From Cyprinodon diabolis (taxonomy: Eukaryota; Chordata; Actinopteri; Cyprinodontiformes; Cyprinodontidae): DNA of 64,000 nt. The DNA lies in the NCBI GenBank assembly GCA_030533445.1, contig CM060076.1, positions 8,371,501 to 8,435,500 on the forward strand. Direction: 5' to 3'. The position numbers and the translations under genes were made by a program. The notes under the pieces were generated by a model. It was not told the DNA's origin, searched no databases, and worked only from the letters and a program-made list of their open reading frames with translations. This document shows, piece by piece, positions 34,870 through 47,849 of the stretch (its first letter is position 1; the number at the start of each line of letters is the position of its first letter).

Positions 34870-37160
34870 GTGTCATTTTATTGCTGTAAATCTGTAACCC
34901 CGAGTGTAGAGATTCTTGGACTGCCAAGCAGACCCTTTCACATAAAGTTTAAATAATAAATGGAAAACTTTAGAAACGTTTTTCATCTGTACTTAGTTTT
35001 CATGAGTGCAACACAATGCATCACTGTATCTACCATAAAAGGCTATTTTCCCTTTTGATTGAAACAAAAATTGTCAGATGGCAAAGAGAGTTTTAACTGA
35101 GGATCTCAGGTTTTGTATGGGATATAGAAAAAACTGGGTATTGAAATCTTTAATAGACCGTGGTGTAAGACTGGACTCAGCTTTCAACATCATAATTGTA
35201 ATCGTATAAAAAATTTCAATTGAGGATACACCAAAATGATAGGAATATTTTTGCTAGGTTAAACATTATTAAAATTAACACATCTAGAAGACTACATAAA
35301 ACATTGCCTGGATGATGTTTCTCCAAATACCATTTGGATAAAGCTAAACTGGTGACAGGGAATTATCTAAGCAAAAATAATTGGCTGCAAAAGGAAGAAG
35401 CCCCATAATTTCTCTGTCCACTCGGGTCCATTCTGTGCAGGCTGTTAGTGATCTGTCTGCAGTTAACAGAAAACCCAATCACAGTTTATTATGCAAATTC
35501 TAAAAGTCTAAAAACAGCCCAGTTATTTAACATCAGATTATTATAGCACTCATCCTGAGGGAAGGTCAGCTGAAGAGGTAAAACTCTGAGGATGCAGTTT
35601 AACTCTGATAGTTATGTTGGGGTCCAAGTTATAATCTTATTTACAAATATTTAGGTACAATGCAAAATACAAAATACGTTCTTTTGGCTTGCAAATGCTA
35701 ACTTATTCTTTGTCAGGTATGTCAGTGGAAGTGTTTTTCAATCAAAGAAACACTTTGATCTGAGTAGGCAATGCAATTCAAACTCTGATAGACATGCTTC
35801 CATAGGAAAAAAACATTAAATTGCTGTTAAACTGCTGTTTTTTTAACTTTAACTTAAACAAAAGCAGGAATACGGGCAATGTGAAAAATCTGTCAGTGGT
35901 GATTTGTAAGCTGTTTAAGACCAGAAGAGCCTCTTATTAAGTTGACTAGACTTGGTTCAGTTAGTTAATTAGTTAATCACCTTCAAAATACACATCTTTT
36001 TAAAGCTGTTTGCAGTTTTCACATCATTGCCAGTGAGATTCTGTGATGAGTAGGGTAAGAAGAATCATGTGTAATGCATTCACTTCTCAGAACACCTAAC
36101 CTGGCCATTCGGAATGATTTAGGCCATATGCCCGGCATATCAGTTTGGAAAAGAGCCCGATTTCAAAGGCGGGACAACCAGGGTCAGCAGAAACATTTTA
36201 CAATCAAACAGATACCAAGGGATGTGACGCAAAAAAAGAAAACCTCTTACAGCAGCCAAATATTACATTTAAAAAAGAATATATCCAGCTCATTCACAGG
36301 CTGTTCTTACTTTAATCTTGACTGTTATAGCTACAGAAAAAAGATGTTGCATTATGGACCTAAATTCTCACTTTCCACTCTGTGATTGGTCCAGTATGTT
36401 TGAGACCTGATTGTCTTTAGCCTTTCTGGACTTACTTACTGTACGCTCCTTAGTAAGTCAGTCTGGCTAGCCAGGCTACTACCACCAACGCAGCTAGTGG
36501 TTGGGCATGCCAGATGAAGTGAATCATATGCAAAATGAAACAGAATTTAAATTGTTCATACTGAATCTATATTTGTATAACTAAAGGAATTATTATATGA
36601 AGGAATTTTACTAAAATTAAAAGGAATGTAGTTGTTTGAAACTGAAATAATCTGCTCTGACAATGTATGTTGCTTTAATAAAAAAAAAATTCTTATTTTC
36701 AATTATTAAATTTCATTTAAAAAAAAATTTTTCTTGAGCCAAGGATTAATCCAACACAAATTTAATTATTTCATTTTATATTAGATTAAACTTTTTTTAT
36801 GTTGAGCTAAAGCAGAGGGTTTTCATGAGCGTGGTGAAATCCATCAAGAAAGCCAAATGACCATGTATCGTGGCATGGGAAAAAAAAGTCAACCATAACA
36901 AAATAACCCAGACACAAAAAATGTGCTTTGTGTGCTGCCAGATACATATCGTTCAACGTTTTCCCATCAAAATGTTTGACATAGTGAATAGCATGAAAAA
37001 AACAACTAATCAAACTGATGATAAGCAGTCTTATGACAAAGCAGTCATGAAAAAAAATACACAAATCGTTGTGTATTTTTTTGTATTACTTAAGCAGTTA
37101 ATTGTTTAAACTGCAACATAGAAGTGCAATAAAAAATTATAAAAAGAATTAGAAATAAAA
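34870..37160. other. Intergenic, nothing recognised
   Basis: About 2.3 kb of AT-rich spacer. No family exon, transposase motif or repeat boundary was seen. Confidence 0.4.
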
Positions 37161-37165
37161 AAGTA

Positions 37166-37269
<104 letters not shown>

Positions 37270-38550
37270 CTATTTTTTTTCTTTCTGATCTGTAACAATA
37301 CAGAAGAGGACATTAAATACCTACTTGCGTTACTTAAGATGTCTGCATGTTGGAGTAGCTCTGCCAGTTTGGCTCTTATATTCTGCTGCTTTGCCCTTAA
37401 ATACTTCCGCATACTTTCACCTACAAACACCATTCAACTTTTACAACCTTTTACTATAATGCTTAAATTAGGTTTGTGATATATTTGATAGTTTTGCTAC
37501 AGCGATGCTTCAAACTTTTTAACTGTTTCTTTCCTGATTTTGGTGTTATAATCATGTCAATCACAGAATTTCTATGCTGCTACTGATGTTTGTAAACATT
37601 TTACTCTTGGGAAATAAATTCTTCACTCACTGAATATTTACTCTATTGAGAAATGATACTCATTAGAATGTAGGAATTGTTGTAGGGATTCTAAAAATCT
37701 AACTTTTATTAGTGTGGGATTTATAGTTTTCCAACAATCTGTCCCAGACCATTAAGAAGAGCACACTCCCTCATTAGAAATCATCTAATGGGATTTCTAT
37801 TTGGTTTCCCAAAATCAGAGGTGGAAATCCTAAACAACACGTTTTGGGATTGCTGCCTCTCCTAAACCATTTGATGTACAAGCATGAGACTTGATAAAGA
37901 TCACCTACAATCCTTTTAGCGTTCACATTAAAGAAATTATTTTGATATCATTTATGGTTTGGCCATGCTGTTGGGTTGTTTGAGACCATCAAAACTGTCT
38001 TTAACCGAAAATGACCCAGGCTGAAATCTCTTGACCCCCTTTTTTCATCTACACTGTGGCCTCATGGATTCTTATAGAAACATTAAAGTTGGCATAATTA
38101 TTCATCAAAGCCTAAGGCCTAAAAATATATCTGTATCTATTTTACCTTTTTTTTTTTTTGCATTTTGATCACTTCCAAACTGGTCCAGTTTAAAAACTGC
38201 AGCAGCTACACTCTTCACTCATGCTAAAAAAAGAAAATGTCAGCCCATGTGATTGAACACTTTATTGGACTTTTTAAAGGTCATTAAATACATAGTTTGA
38301 TAGATCTTTTTGCACTTTGATTGCATTTAAACTGATCCAGCTCAAAAACTGCATTAGACTTTTCAAACCTTAACTGCCTTGTTCTATACTATCATTAGAA
38401 TATTGTAAGTCTAGTTTGTAAATTTTAAAACTTTTTATTATATTTATGGAAATGCATTGTATTAATTGTCTGCCGGCAGTCCTTTCTGGCTTTTTTTTTT
38501 TAGTTTTTGCCAATATTTTACATTTCTTCCCTCATGATTATTGCCACTAC
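37270..38550. other. Intergenic, nothing recognised
   Basis: AT-rich spacer with a T-run near 38146. No gene recognised. Confidence 0.4.
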
Positions 38551-38552
38551 TG

Positions 38553-38830
38553 TTGTAATGATTCAGGCTTCAACACACCAGTTAGCTCCGCCCTGTTTTC
38601 CAATCAGCCTCTATCAGATTCACCTGCTTACTTAACTACATATCCAGCTCTCAGACCAGTCACTAGAGCCAACTTATTACAAGCCATCCTTGAGCTTTAT
38701 CCAGCATGCCTGAAAACCTGCCTGCCTGCCTGATTCTTGCCAGAATCTTCCTCCTTATTCTCTGAGCCTGCCTGATCCCTATTGGGCCTGTCATAGTGTG
38801 TTTTTGGGTCTCTTACCTGTTTTCTGTGCC
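38553..38830 (+). mobile_element. LTR-like fragment (uncertain)
   Basis: GC-richer block with wording typical of fish LTR upstream regions (TGTAATGATTCAGG, CACCAGTTAGCTCCGCCC, CACCTGCTTACTTAAC). No matching end or target duplication was found, so only a fragment is proposed. Confidence 0.3.
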
Positions 38831-39036
38831 TTGTGAGTGATTTGCACAAACCAGCTACAAGTATTAAAGGTCCAAGAACTGATACAATGAGCAACCCACA
38901 GGCTGCTATAATTGATTTCAGCAGCTTCCCTGTAGCCATACAAATATAACTACCATGTAGATAAGATTAAAGCTACATACTCTGTGGCTAAAATGCAAGA
39001 CCTTATGGTTACCTTTTTCTGCTAAATCATAAGATG

Positions 39037-39179
39037 TTTCCCAATATGATAATGACTTAGTCCTGTACATATATACCTTGGTGCAGCATTCTACCAGGAA
39101 ACGGTTTACAATAATTTGAGAGAGTCCCCTTGCCATTGAAGAGCATTTTGATCAGTCAAGGACATTTGATCAGTCTAAG
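39037..39179 (+). promoter_or_regulatory. P7 promoter and non-coding first exon
   Basis: TTTCCCAAT (39037-39045), ATGATAATGAC, TATA box (CATATATACC, 39068-39077), and an exon ending AGTCTAAG|GTAAGG (donor after 39179). The GAGCATTTTGATCAGTCAA block in the exon is shared with P8. Confidence 0.68.
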
Positions 39180-39349
39180 GTAAGGACTTTGTTTTATGTG
39201 CTCAGTTAATTTCATTCGAGAGTTTAAGGAATAAGTTGTTAGTTATGTACCAAATTTGTATTCAATTTACCTAAAAAAGAAAACAGTGCATCATTCCACA
39301 GACATGAGGAAGAAATCATTAATGTGTGCGCTGTGATCACTTTTTTAGG

Positions 39350-39903
39350 ATGAAGTGTATGGCACTTTTTCTCACCTTGACCATGGTTGTCCTGATGGCA
39401 CAACCAGGAGAGTGCTTTTTTGGAATGCTTATAAAGGGAATTGGTAGTGCTATTCATGGTATTAGCAGGTAAAAACTTGGAGCAACTTTTTCTCAATCAT
39501 TTGCAAATGTGTTGGTATAATGAATTAGTATTAGTAATTATGAAATAATTTTACTGATAACAAAGTCAAATATCCTGTTATATTGTACTGTGAATTTTCT
39601 TTTTCTTCTACCAGTCTTATTCATAGGCATGGAAAACTTGACCTAGCGAACCAGCAGCAATTGGACCAGCAGGACCTGGACAAGCAGGACCTGGACCAGC
39701 AGGACCGAGACCAGCAGGACCTGGACCAGCAGGCCTGGGACCAGCAGGCCCGGGACCAGCAGGACCTGGACCAGCAGGACCGAGACCAGCAGGACCTGGA
39801 CCAGCAGGCCCGGGACCAGCAGGACTTGGAGCAGCAACAATTAGACCAAGAAGATCGAGACAAGCTACAGATATACAAACGTGGGCTCTCCAAAGAGGCT
39901 TAA
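39350..39903 (+). CDS. P7: piscidin-like precursor with pentapeptide-repeat pro-region (135 aa)
   Basis: Coding exons 39350-39468 and 39615-39903, phase 2 (donor GCAG|GTAAAA, acceptor CTACCAG|T). The signal starts MKCMALFLTLTMVVLMAQ and ends PGEC. The mature part starts FFGMLIKGIGSAIHGIS and runs into SLIHRHGKL, an amphipathic His-rich helix of classic piscidin type. From about residue 53 the pro-region is some 14 five-residue units of the form (L/R)DQQ(D/A). At DNA level these are near-identical 15-base units (GACCAGCAGGACCTG), suggesting recent slippage. It ends YKRGLSKEA. The pro-region is acidic and may neutralise or hold the cationic peptide before release; that is inference. Antisense Leu- or Cys-Trp-Ser-rich frames are artefacts of the repeat. 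Confidence 0.88.
39660..39860 (+). repeat. 15-bp coding minisatellite in P7
   Basis: Tandem units of GACCAGCAGGACCTG with variants GACCGA, GCCTGG and GCCCGG in the last six bases. Length changes in multiples of 15 keep the frame. Confidence 0.85.
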
Positions 39904-39989
39904 AGATATTTGAAATATCAGTTTTATTGTTGTCATTACATTAGATTTGTACTCAAATTAGATTTGAATTTGAACTAATAAAGCTTCAT

Positions 39990-42095
39990 AGCACACTGAA
40001 AACATCCATTGTATAGACTACTAAATCTATATTAAGTTATTAAAGTTCTGACAGCTAGAAAAATGTTGTCATGTTTCACATACACGTTGAACAATTTGCC
40101 ACACTGCTTGAGAAAAAGGAATAAGACTAGAGGACAATGTTACATCGGCAAGATCGCATTGTGGGCTGTGGAGCATACCAGAGTTAGGCAAGGACATTAA
40201 CAATGCAAAATTACCATCTATAAGGCATCATATGAAAAAAGGTTAGGCTAACTTATCACAGTTGACAAAATAAATTATGATTGTTTTCAGCCAGCTATAT
40301 ATCATTCTGTGTTTTTTCCCTCAATATGTATTGTAAGGCAATTTAAGCTGTTATGAGCATAAAAGACTGTTATTCTGTTTTCGTTTTGATTTCTCCGGGC
40401 CTAGTGTTAAGTCAGTAAATGCAACACGGTCATCTAGTTAACCTTATCATCGCGAGAGCTTTCGTTGTTATGATTCTGGTTGTAAGGCACTCAAGGCTCA
40501 CTGTACGGACACTGCTAAAACGCTGTCTGTGCCAGAGCTAGAGGCCAAAACAACGCAGTGTATAAACCATCAGCTGTGTCTGTAACTCACCTGTTGCTGG
40601 AGAAAGTAAAGTTCAGTTCAAGAAGATTTCTTGTCGTGTGCTTCATCAGAACATCCACGCCACCGGAAGGTAAAGCACGACAGTATGTTTATGGTTAAGA
40701 TTAATAGTATAAGCCCAGGGATATATAAGCCCAGAGATATTCCTGCTTTACTAAAAACTTAGATACTTCTAACCCTGACAGGACACATCAAAGCATATCA
40801 AAATGTATATTAATCTAAGGAGGCTACAGTATATCCTTTCCATTGCTAGCAACTGATCATATCAATCATAGGCTGGCACCGGTAACTGAAGTAGCAAATG
40901 AGATGCTGGAGCTAGTAACGAATAGGAAGAGAACTCACCTGCATTAGCTTTGGAGAGGCTGATGACAATGCCTCCCACGGATACACTGGATTGACTACTT
41001 AATCTGTAGTCCTTAGTTAGAGATGGGCTGGTATAATTTGGATAGGCTGCCCTTAGCAATGGAAATCACACTTTGGCTTCCACAATAATAGAGAAACGAA
41101 ACTGAAGTTGAGGCTCTCAAATCAGGAAACGCCTAAGGGGCTATTTTGACATTTTTTATACTAATTTATTCATATTTAATCCACAAGTTTAACAATCACA
41201 GCACTTAAATTATTAAAACCTGTATTATATAATTCCATAGCAACAGAAGAATATATTAAACATTTTAGATCTTGTTAACCTGTTCATTGTTGAAAGTTTA
41301 ATAAAACCATTTTTTTCGCATCTTCACCACATGAGAAGTGCTCCAGCTCAAAAAACCCAGTGCTATATTATTTTACATTGTTGGCACCAGTGGCAAGATC
41401 ATGACATAAATAATGATCTTTCTCTGTGTTGATTAGGGTAATTTACAATGAAATAAATAAATAAATATTTTTTTTTATTGTGGTTTTCCTATGCTCCATT
41501 TCAGCTCTTGTGCATCACAATTCATGTCTCTCTACTTTGTTACGAGGTGGAGAATAAAGAAACAAACAATTGCAAACGGAAAAAAGGACTTTTGTGTCCC
41601 TTTACTGAACTTTTATAAGTTATATAAAGTTTCCACAAATCCCAAACTGGGTTTTAGACATTTTGTTAATAGTTTAGGATAATATAAAAGGATAATATCT
41701 CATCTTAAAAAGTCTAAGTACTGTTTTTTGACCTGGGTGGTTCTGTTTTGGTCCTACGGCAAAAAAGGATTAAAATGCGGACTTATAAAATTTTTACAAA
41801 GGAGGTAAAGGTTTAACTAATCCCAAACTGTGTTCATTGTAGTCTCCAATTAATCTAGAATAATATAATCCATTTATGATGAGTCAAAGTACTCTATCCT
41901 TCAAACTAAAGCGAATTAAACACACCTAAATTAGTGAGAAAAGTGGTGGAATAGCCCTTTAGGCAATTCCCGATTTGAAGGCTTCAATACTGAGGCAACT
42001 TCTTGTTATAGTGTAACCGTGAACACCTGGAACCAAACTCCCATGGTATATATGCATGGACATGCTCACATATAAAGGATTTACAAAGTTTCTTC
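39990..42095. other. Intergenic, mostly unrecognised
   Basis: Contains a GC-richer part at 40390-40675 with a TATA-like CAGTGTATAAACC and a donor-like GGAAG|GTAAAG. It could be an LTR fragment, but no termini were found. The rest is AT-rich with nothing recognisable. Confidence 0.35.
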
Positions 42096-42099
42096 AGAG

Positions 42100-42940
42100 G
42101 CAAAAATGTGCTTAATAGTATTTGTGGGGGGCCCAGGACTCCCCCTACAGGACCCTGGGTAAAAAAAAGAGGCAAAATGAGCCCCAGATTTCCAGAGGCA
42201 CCCCAGATTACTAGGAAACAAGGAGGGAAGACATATGGATGGGCGCACCCACCGGAGAAGGGCAGAGGTAAGCACTCAGAGCCTGATGCCTGAGGGGCCA
42301 AACCCCAAAGAGGCCCAGTTCCTGATTGGCCAGATTATAACGCTGAGGTTCCACAGGGCCACAGAAGACTAAGGTGGACCCGGTTGAGAGCCCCGAGGTT
42401 TGGGGGCCCATCTCCAACTAGTGGGGACCTCACAGAGCCAGGAGGCCCAGCAGCCACCAGGAATGTGACCTCCACTGAAGTCCAACTCTGCACCTAAAGA
42501 ACCATCAGTATGCCAGTAGACACAGGGACCTGCCACTGGCAGGGAGCAAAAGAAGGGGGAGGAGGCAGGCCCTGCTTACAATTATTGTTTAAATATATTT
42601 ATTATACAAATTTTTACAATACTTAAATCATAATCAATGTTTGTTTGACATCCAGAATTCAATATTAACACAAACAAACAAACAAAAATCTATCTTTTTC
42701 CATTTTCATAAATATTTGAAAAAGTTCCAGGTGGCCGCAAGGGAGCCGACCCCTCCCCTAGTGGGAACTGGCCCACAAACCCAGGAGGAGATCCCTAGAC
42801 CATCAAGTGTGGGAAGGGGGCAGCATACCATAGCAGTTAGCCAACACGCTGAAGAGCCCACTCAGTCCCCAGCTAGTCACAGCCGTTCCAGGCCTTCGAA
42901 TCCATATGGTCCTCTCATACCCATGGCTGCCAAGCGATTG
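42100..42940. other. GC-rich unclassified block
   Basis: Two GC-rich parts (42120-42570 and 42730-42930) rich in GGGCCC, CCCAGG and AGGCCC words, standing out from the AT-rich surroundings. No protein motif or inverted end was seen. Probably a retroelement piece; class unknown. Confidence 0.3.
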
Positions 42941-43319
42941 CTACCCTCCTCTTACTTAATATTTCTGGCATCTCATTCGTGGGTGCCAGCCTATCATTGA
43001 TCAGATCAGTAGCTGGCTTCAGAATGGATATTGCCTCCTTCAATGAGAAATTAGGTACCGCTGGGTATGCAATGGTCCTGCTTTTGCTAAAATACCGAGC
43101 CAAAGTGTTTGTACTTACTTGGACTTGGTATTTGGTGTATGTGTGATCTATAAAAACCCAGTGAGGTTTTGGAAGTGAAGGGTGGCTTGACTTCAGTGGA
43201 GTTAACCAGTATATTAGGTGCAGAAAGCGATGCAGACCATTATAATAATGAAAAGATATGAGATTAGGCATGAAAAAAAAATCAGACATCCCATGATATT
43301 AAAGAAGGTTAGAACTTAA

Positions 43320-43890
43320 GGACCTCTTTAGCTCCCCGTCTGCTGCTGTAATTTCCTTATATGTTATGTTGTATTGGGACAGAAAAAGACTGGACAAACT
43401 GCTGAGAAAGGCCGCTTCTGTACTATGCTTCACTCTAGACTCAGTCGAGGAAGTGGCTGAGAGGAGGGTGCTCTCCAAGCTTACATCCATCCAGGATAAC
43501 TCCTTCCACCCTCTGCACCAGACTGTAGAGGAGCTGAGAAGCTCCATTAGTGAAAGACTTTTACAACTAGTATGTAAAAAGGAGCACAACTGCAGGTCAT
43601 TCATCCCTTCTGCAACCAGACTCTACAATGCGGCACTACAACAGCAATAACTTGTGCAATGTATAATGTGTAATTACTAATTCATACCCTGTGCAATAAC
43701 CTGTGCTCTATATTTGACAGAAAGTGCAATAACTATATATATAAATATCCATCTTTATAAATACCAGTGTAAACAACTGTGTGCAATAACCCTATATTAT
43801 AATCCTATAAAAAAAGGAAAAGCTTTTGTATATGGACACACTATATATATTTCTCCACTTTGAGATGAATAAAGCCAGTCAATCAATCAT
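43320..43890 (+). pseudogene. CR1/Rex1-like LINE C-terminal fragment
   Basis: The frame at 43366-43650 holds the typical tail of a fish CR1/Rex1-type reverse-transcriptase protein: KLLRKAASVL, a VEEVAERRVLSKL block, HPLHQTVEELRSS and RSFIPSATRLYNAAL, then a stop. Downstream is a 3'UTR with repeated GTGCAATAA words and ATGAATAAAG near 43865. The reverse transcriptase itself is absent. Confidence 0.65.
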
Positions 43891-44224
43891 TCGATCATGG
43901 CTGCACACTATGTAATAATGTCTCATCTTGATTTTTTTTATCTAGGACAAATGTAATAATAATGATTTAATAAGAGTTAAAAAAATATATAGAGAAAATG
44001 GCCAATCCAAAAAAGTGGAATAAGTCTTCTGGATGGATTTTGCTTGGTTGAAACATTTTGTCCCTTCTTAAAGAAACTTTGCTAGTCTTGGGAGATTTAG
44101 AATGTGCAAAACAGTGGCACTGCTGCTCCCTGAAACAGGGAAGGTTCAATGGTGTTAATTGAATCCAAACACCACTAATTGCATTAAAAGAAAAATTCCA
44201 GTCAGTAAAGAATGATCAATGGAT

Positions 44225-45545
44225 CATTATTCAATTCAATTAAATTCAGTTTATTTATATAGCGCCAAATTCACAACACATGTCATCTCAAGGCACTTTA
44301 CAGTTCAACCAGATCATATAGTCAAATTGATACAAAGTTTTCTAATCTAAGGAAAACCAGTTGATTGCATCGACTCATTGACTCAAATACAATCCCTCAC
44401 ACTAAGCATGCTTGTAGCGACAGTGGAGAGGAAAAACTACCTTTTAACAGGAAGAAACCTCCAGCAAAACCAGGCTCAGTGTGAGCGGCCATCTGCCGAG
44501 GCCGACTGGGGTTCCAGGAGACGGAAGCAGAGACACAAAAAGCAGCTGTAAAAGGCGGCCCCATCTAGGAAACACACAGCCAGGCAGACGAGCTCCGAGC
44601 CAGCTCCCATGTCAGAGGACGAAGAGAGCACATCCACTCAGCCACGGTCAGAGAAACGGGACCACACTGAAAAACAGGCCGATCTCCAACATCTATAAAC
44701 AAGGGTGTTGATGGAAGCAGCACAGCTGATGTTTCTTTCCAGGATGGCGTCACAGCCAAACAGAAACAGACGAGGCAAAGCTACTCTGAGGAAAAGCAGA
44801 GAGAGCAGAACGTTAGAGATTGAACTGAACAGATTCTGCAGAATAGGAGAATAGCAGAATGAAGCAGAATGATGAAATAGGGGTCCCTATGTCCTCCAAA
44901 AGTCTAAACCTATAGCAGCATAACTATAGAGATAGCTCAGGATAACCTGAGCAACCCTAACTATAAGCTTTATCAAAAAGGAAAGTTTTAAGCCTAGCCC
45001 TAAAAGTAGACATGGTGTCTGCCTCACCGACTAAAACTTTAAGTTGGTTCCACAGGAGAGGAGCCTGATAACTAAAAGATCTGCCTCCCATTCTACTTTT
45101 AGAAATTCTAGGAACCACTAGTAAACCTGCAGATTGAGAGTCGAAGTGCTCTGTCAGGAACATAAGGAACAATCAGATCTCTGATATAAGATGGAGCTTG
45201 GCCATTTAAGGCTTTATATGTGAGAAGGAGGATTTTAAATTCTATTCTTGATTTAACAGGAAGCCAATGAAGAGAAGCCAGGATAGGAGAGATATGATCT
45301 CTCTTTTTAATTTTCATCAGAACTCTGGCTGCAGCATTTTGGATCAGCAAGATTTTTTTACTTTATTATCTGAAATCAGTTTAATCCCATCCAAATGAAG
45401 TGACTGACTAATCAGCTTCTTTTTCAAAAACTCAGGTCCAAAGACCATAACTTCTGTTTTGTCTGCATTCGGAAGCAGAAAGTTAACAGTCATCCTATAC
45501 CTAAAACTAATATGTTCGCTGTGATTTATTGAATTTAGCATTAAT
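44225..45545 (-). pseudogene. L2-type LINE, 3' half, frameshifted
   Basis: On the minus strand from 45541, coding blocks run ADKTEVMVFGPEFLKK, then LDGIKLISD, then after a break LIQNAAARVLMKI, ASLHWLPVKSRIEFKILLLT, YKALNGQAPSYI, then in another frame KSRMGGRSFSYQAPLLWNQL and FRARLKTFLFDKAYS, followed by the 3'UTR and L2 tail (44240-44300). The part between VKK and LIQNA is deleted. The same 3' region is seen forward at 9850-10865. Confidence 0.78.
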
Positions 45546-45589
45546 CAGTAAAAAAATATAAACAATATTTTTCGTCGTTATCACTGAGT

Positions 45590-46480
45590 CCTGAACCAGC
45601 CATTTTTGCCCAAATATAGTAACACCTAACTCCTGACATCTTCCGGCAGTGACGTCACGTCCGGGAAGCCTAACGCGATTCTCCCGGCTTTACAAGCAAA
45701 ACCAATGCTTGTAAAGCATTGATTTTGGCGTAAGATGAATGAATAATCACTTTTCCTTCCCGGCTCATTAGGAAAATCTCCTCGCTGCCTGGCTACTGTC
45801 ACTCAGAAATCCTTAAGTATGTTTGACAATCAGTATCAACCAGCCAGCTTTCTTTCTTGCTCCTCAGCAGGGCTGGACGGGCAGGTGCTCTTGATCTAGC
45901 TGATTACCACCCTTCTTAAGGAGCTGCGACCAGGAGGAGGGTGTCAGTTCCTTAATGCTTCTGTGTGGTACAAACTGATCCTTAACTAAGCCTTGCTTCT
46001 GAAATTTACCCAGATCCTAACCCCGCTCTCTGTTTGCTCCTTCACAGAACCCTGGATCCCAAGTCCGAAACCACTACACAGAAATCTCTTCACTCTGGAC
46101 TCCTGCCAGAGACACTTTCAGTCAGCCTTCAGGAACCCGTGAGGCTACGGGCCTCTGAATTGCTTAAAGCCTTCCTGCCTGAGCACAACTGCCTGTTCAC
46201 CCTCTGACACCAGCATCAAATATCACCAACCGGACCTGCACCTTCTGCCCGGACCACTGGTCACCATCCTCTCCAAAACTGACGCCTAGCCTTCCTCTCT
46301 GTGAGTTACAAACAACCAGTTGCTCACTTCTCACCTCACCTCTTCCAGCAGAACCCAGAAAACCCTGCCAGCCAGACTCCTATGTGTACTCCTATGTGTA
46401 CACACCACAACCTTTAATAAAAACTCTAAACTGATCATGGTCTCTGTGATTGCTCTCATTCAGAGCCTAAGACAATACTG
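45590..46480 (+). mobile_element. LTR-like block (uncertain)
   Basis: GC-richer stretch ending in an LTR-like 3' part (TTAATAAAAACTC..., CTGATCATGG, AGCCTAAGACA), resembling the end of the solo LTR at 49098-49809. A 5' end and target duplication were not found. A small hairpin (CTTTACAAGC...GCTTGTAAAG) lies at 45691-45719. Confidence 0.35.
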
Positions 46481-46808
46481 GGGTGGGCAATAAATGTATT
46501 AGAGCTGCACAACAAACTTCAATGGTATCCAGAATTTAAACTTCCATGCTTTAGGTCAGTTAAAAGATAAGGGCAACAGTAAGGCGACATTTGTGTAGAA
46601 AATTTTATATGTTACACCTGCATATGAAATATGGTGACAGACACAAATATTAAAAGTCCAAGAACTGACCTTGTGGGTGGCCCACAGGGCATGATCATTT
46701 ATTCTAAATGTCTTACCAATAGTTACATGTCAGATCAAACCTTAATACTCTGTGGCTAAAATGCCAGATCACACTGATCCTTTTTTTTTTTTGCAGTATC
46801 ATAAGCTG

Positions 46809-46939
46809 TTTCTCAATATTTTAATTACTCGATCATGCACATATATACAAGGGTGCCACTTTCTACCACAATGCAAAGTGTCATAATTTCAGAGACTCAT
46901 CTTGCACATTGAACAGCATTTTGATCAGTCAACAGAAAG
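46809..46939 (+). promoter_or_regulatory. P8 promoter and non-coding first exon
   Basis: TTTCTCAAT (46809-46817), TATA box (ACATATATAC, 46839-46848) and an exon with GAACAGCATTTTGATCAGTC ending AGAAAG|GTAGGA (donor after 46939). Closely related to the P7 and P9 promoters. Confidence 0.68.
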
Positions 46940-47102
46940 GTAGGAACTCAATTGTTTGTTTTTTTTAGCTAAATTTACTTGTGAGTTTTCAGGAATAATA
47001 CTTTGGAAATTTAATGAAAAAAAGATTAGAGAAAGAAACTTGTTAATTTCATAGGAATAAGGAAGAAATCTTTCAATTGTTCTCTGTGTTGTCTCTTACA
47101 GG

Positions 47103-47661
47103 ATGAAGTGCACCACCCTATTTCTCGTCTTGTCCATGGTTGTCCTAATGGCTCAACCTGGAGAGTGCTTTTTTGGACTGATTATTAAGGGAATTAGTAC
47201 TGCTGTTCATCATATTCGAAAGTAAAACTTACGCTGTCCTTAACTCAACTTTTTGCAAATCTGTTGGTTTATAAAATCATTATGATGCATGTTGAAAACA
47301 TATAATTAATCAAAATGTCAAAAACCTTGTTTCATTTTACTGTGCGCATTATTTTCTCCATACCAGGCTAATACATAGACATGGAAAAGTTGCAGAGGAC
47401 GAAGCTGACCAACAACAACTGAAGCAGCAGCAATTAGACAAACGACAATATGACCAACAATATCTGGACCAGCAGGATCTGGATCAGAAGGATCTAGACC
47501 AACAGGATCTGGACAAGCAGGACCTGGACCAGCAGGACCTGGACCAGCAGGATGTGGACCTGCAGGATCTGAACCAACAGGATCTGGACCAACAGGATCT
47601 GGACCGGCAGCAACAGGACCAAGAAGAGCAAGACAAACAGCAGATGTACAAACGCCACTAA
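47103..47661 (+). CDS. P8: piscidin-like precursor with pentapeptide-repeat pro-region (137 aa)
   Basis: Coding exons 47103-47221 and 47367-47661, phase 2 (donor GAAA|GTAAAA, acceptor ATACCAG|G). Signal [18 protein letters not shown], ending PGEC. The mature part starts FFGLIIKGISTAVHHIRK and continues LIHRHGKV, a typical His-containing amphipathic piscidin helix. The pro-region has about 15 five-residue units, mostly LDQQD with variants (LDKRQ, YDQQY, VDLQD, LNQQD), and ends QDKQQMYKRH. It is the closest full-length relative of P9: the signals match but for one residue and the exon-3 start of the pro-region is shared. No defects. Confidence 0.88.
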
Positions 47662-47849
47662 ATAGGTCATTCCAGAGTTGCTTTCATTCTTGCCTTCAAA
47701 AATAGTTCAAGTATCAGTAAACTTGATTTTGTTATTACATCTGCTCTGAATGCATTGATTGCATTTGTGATTGGGCACTTCTGCACAGTGAAAATCAAAT
47801 AATAAAGCTTTACAGCTTCTGCAAACACCCTGTTTGGTTTTAATAATTA

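Noticed and set aside
39621..39893. Minus-strand CWSRSCWSRS repeat frame, looking like a Cys-rich peptide
   Set aside because: Pure complement of the 15-bp coding repeat of P7, without start context or signal peptide.
40550..40675. TATA-like box followed by a donor-like GGAAG|GTAAAG, as in an AMP first exon
   Set aside because: The sequence does not resemble the P-gene first exons, lacks the CAAT-type box and is not followed by a signal-peptide exon; a retroelement LTR is as likely.
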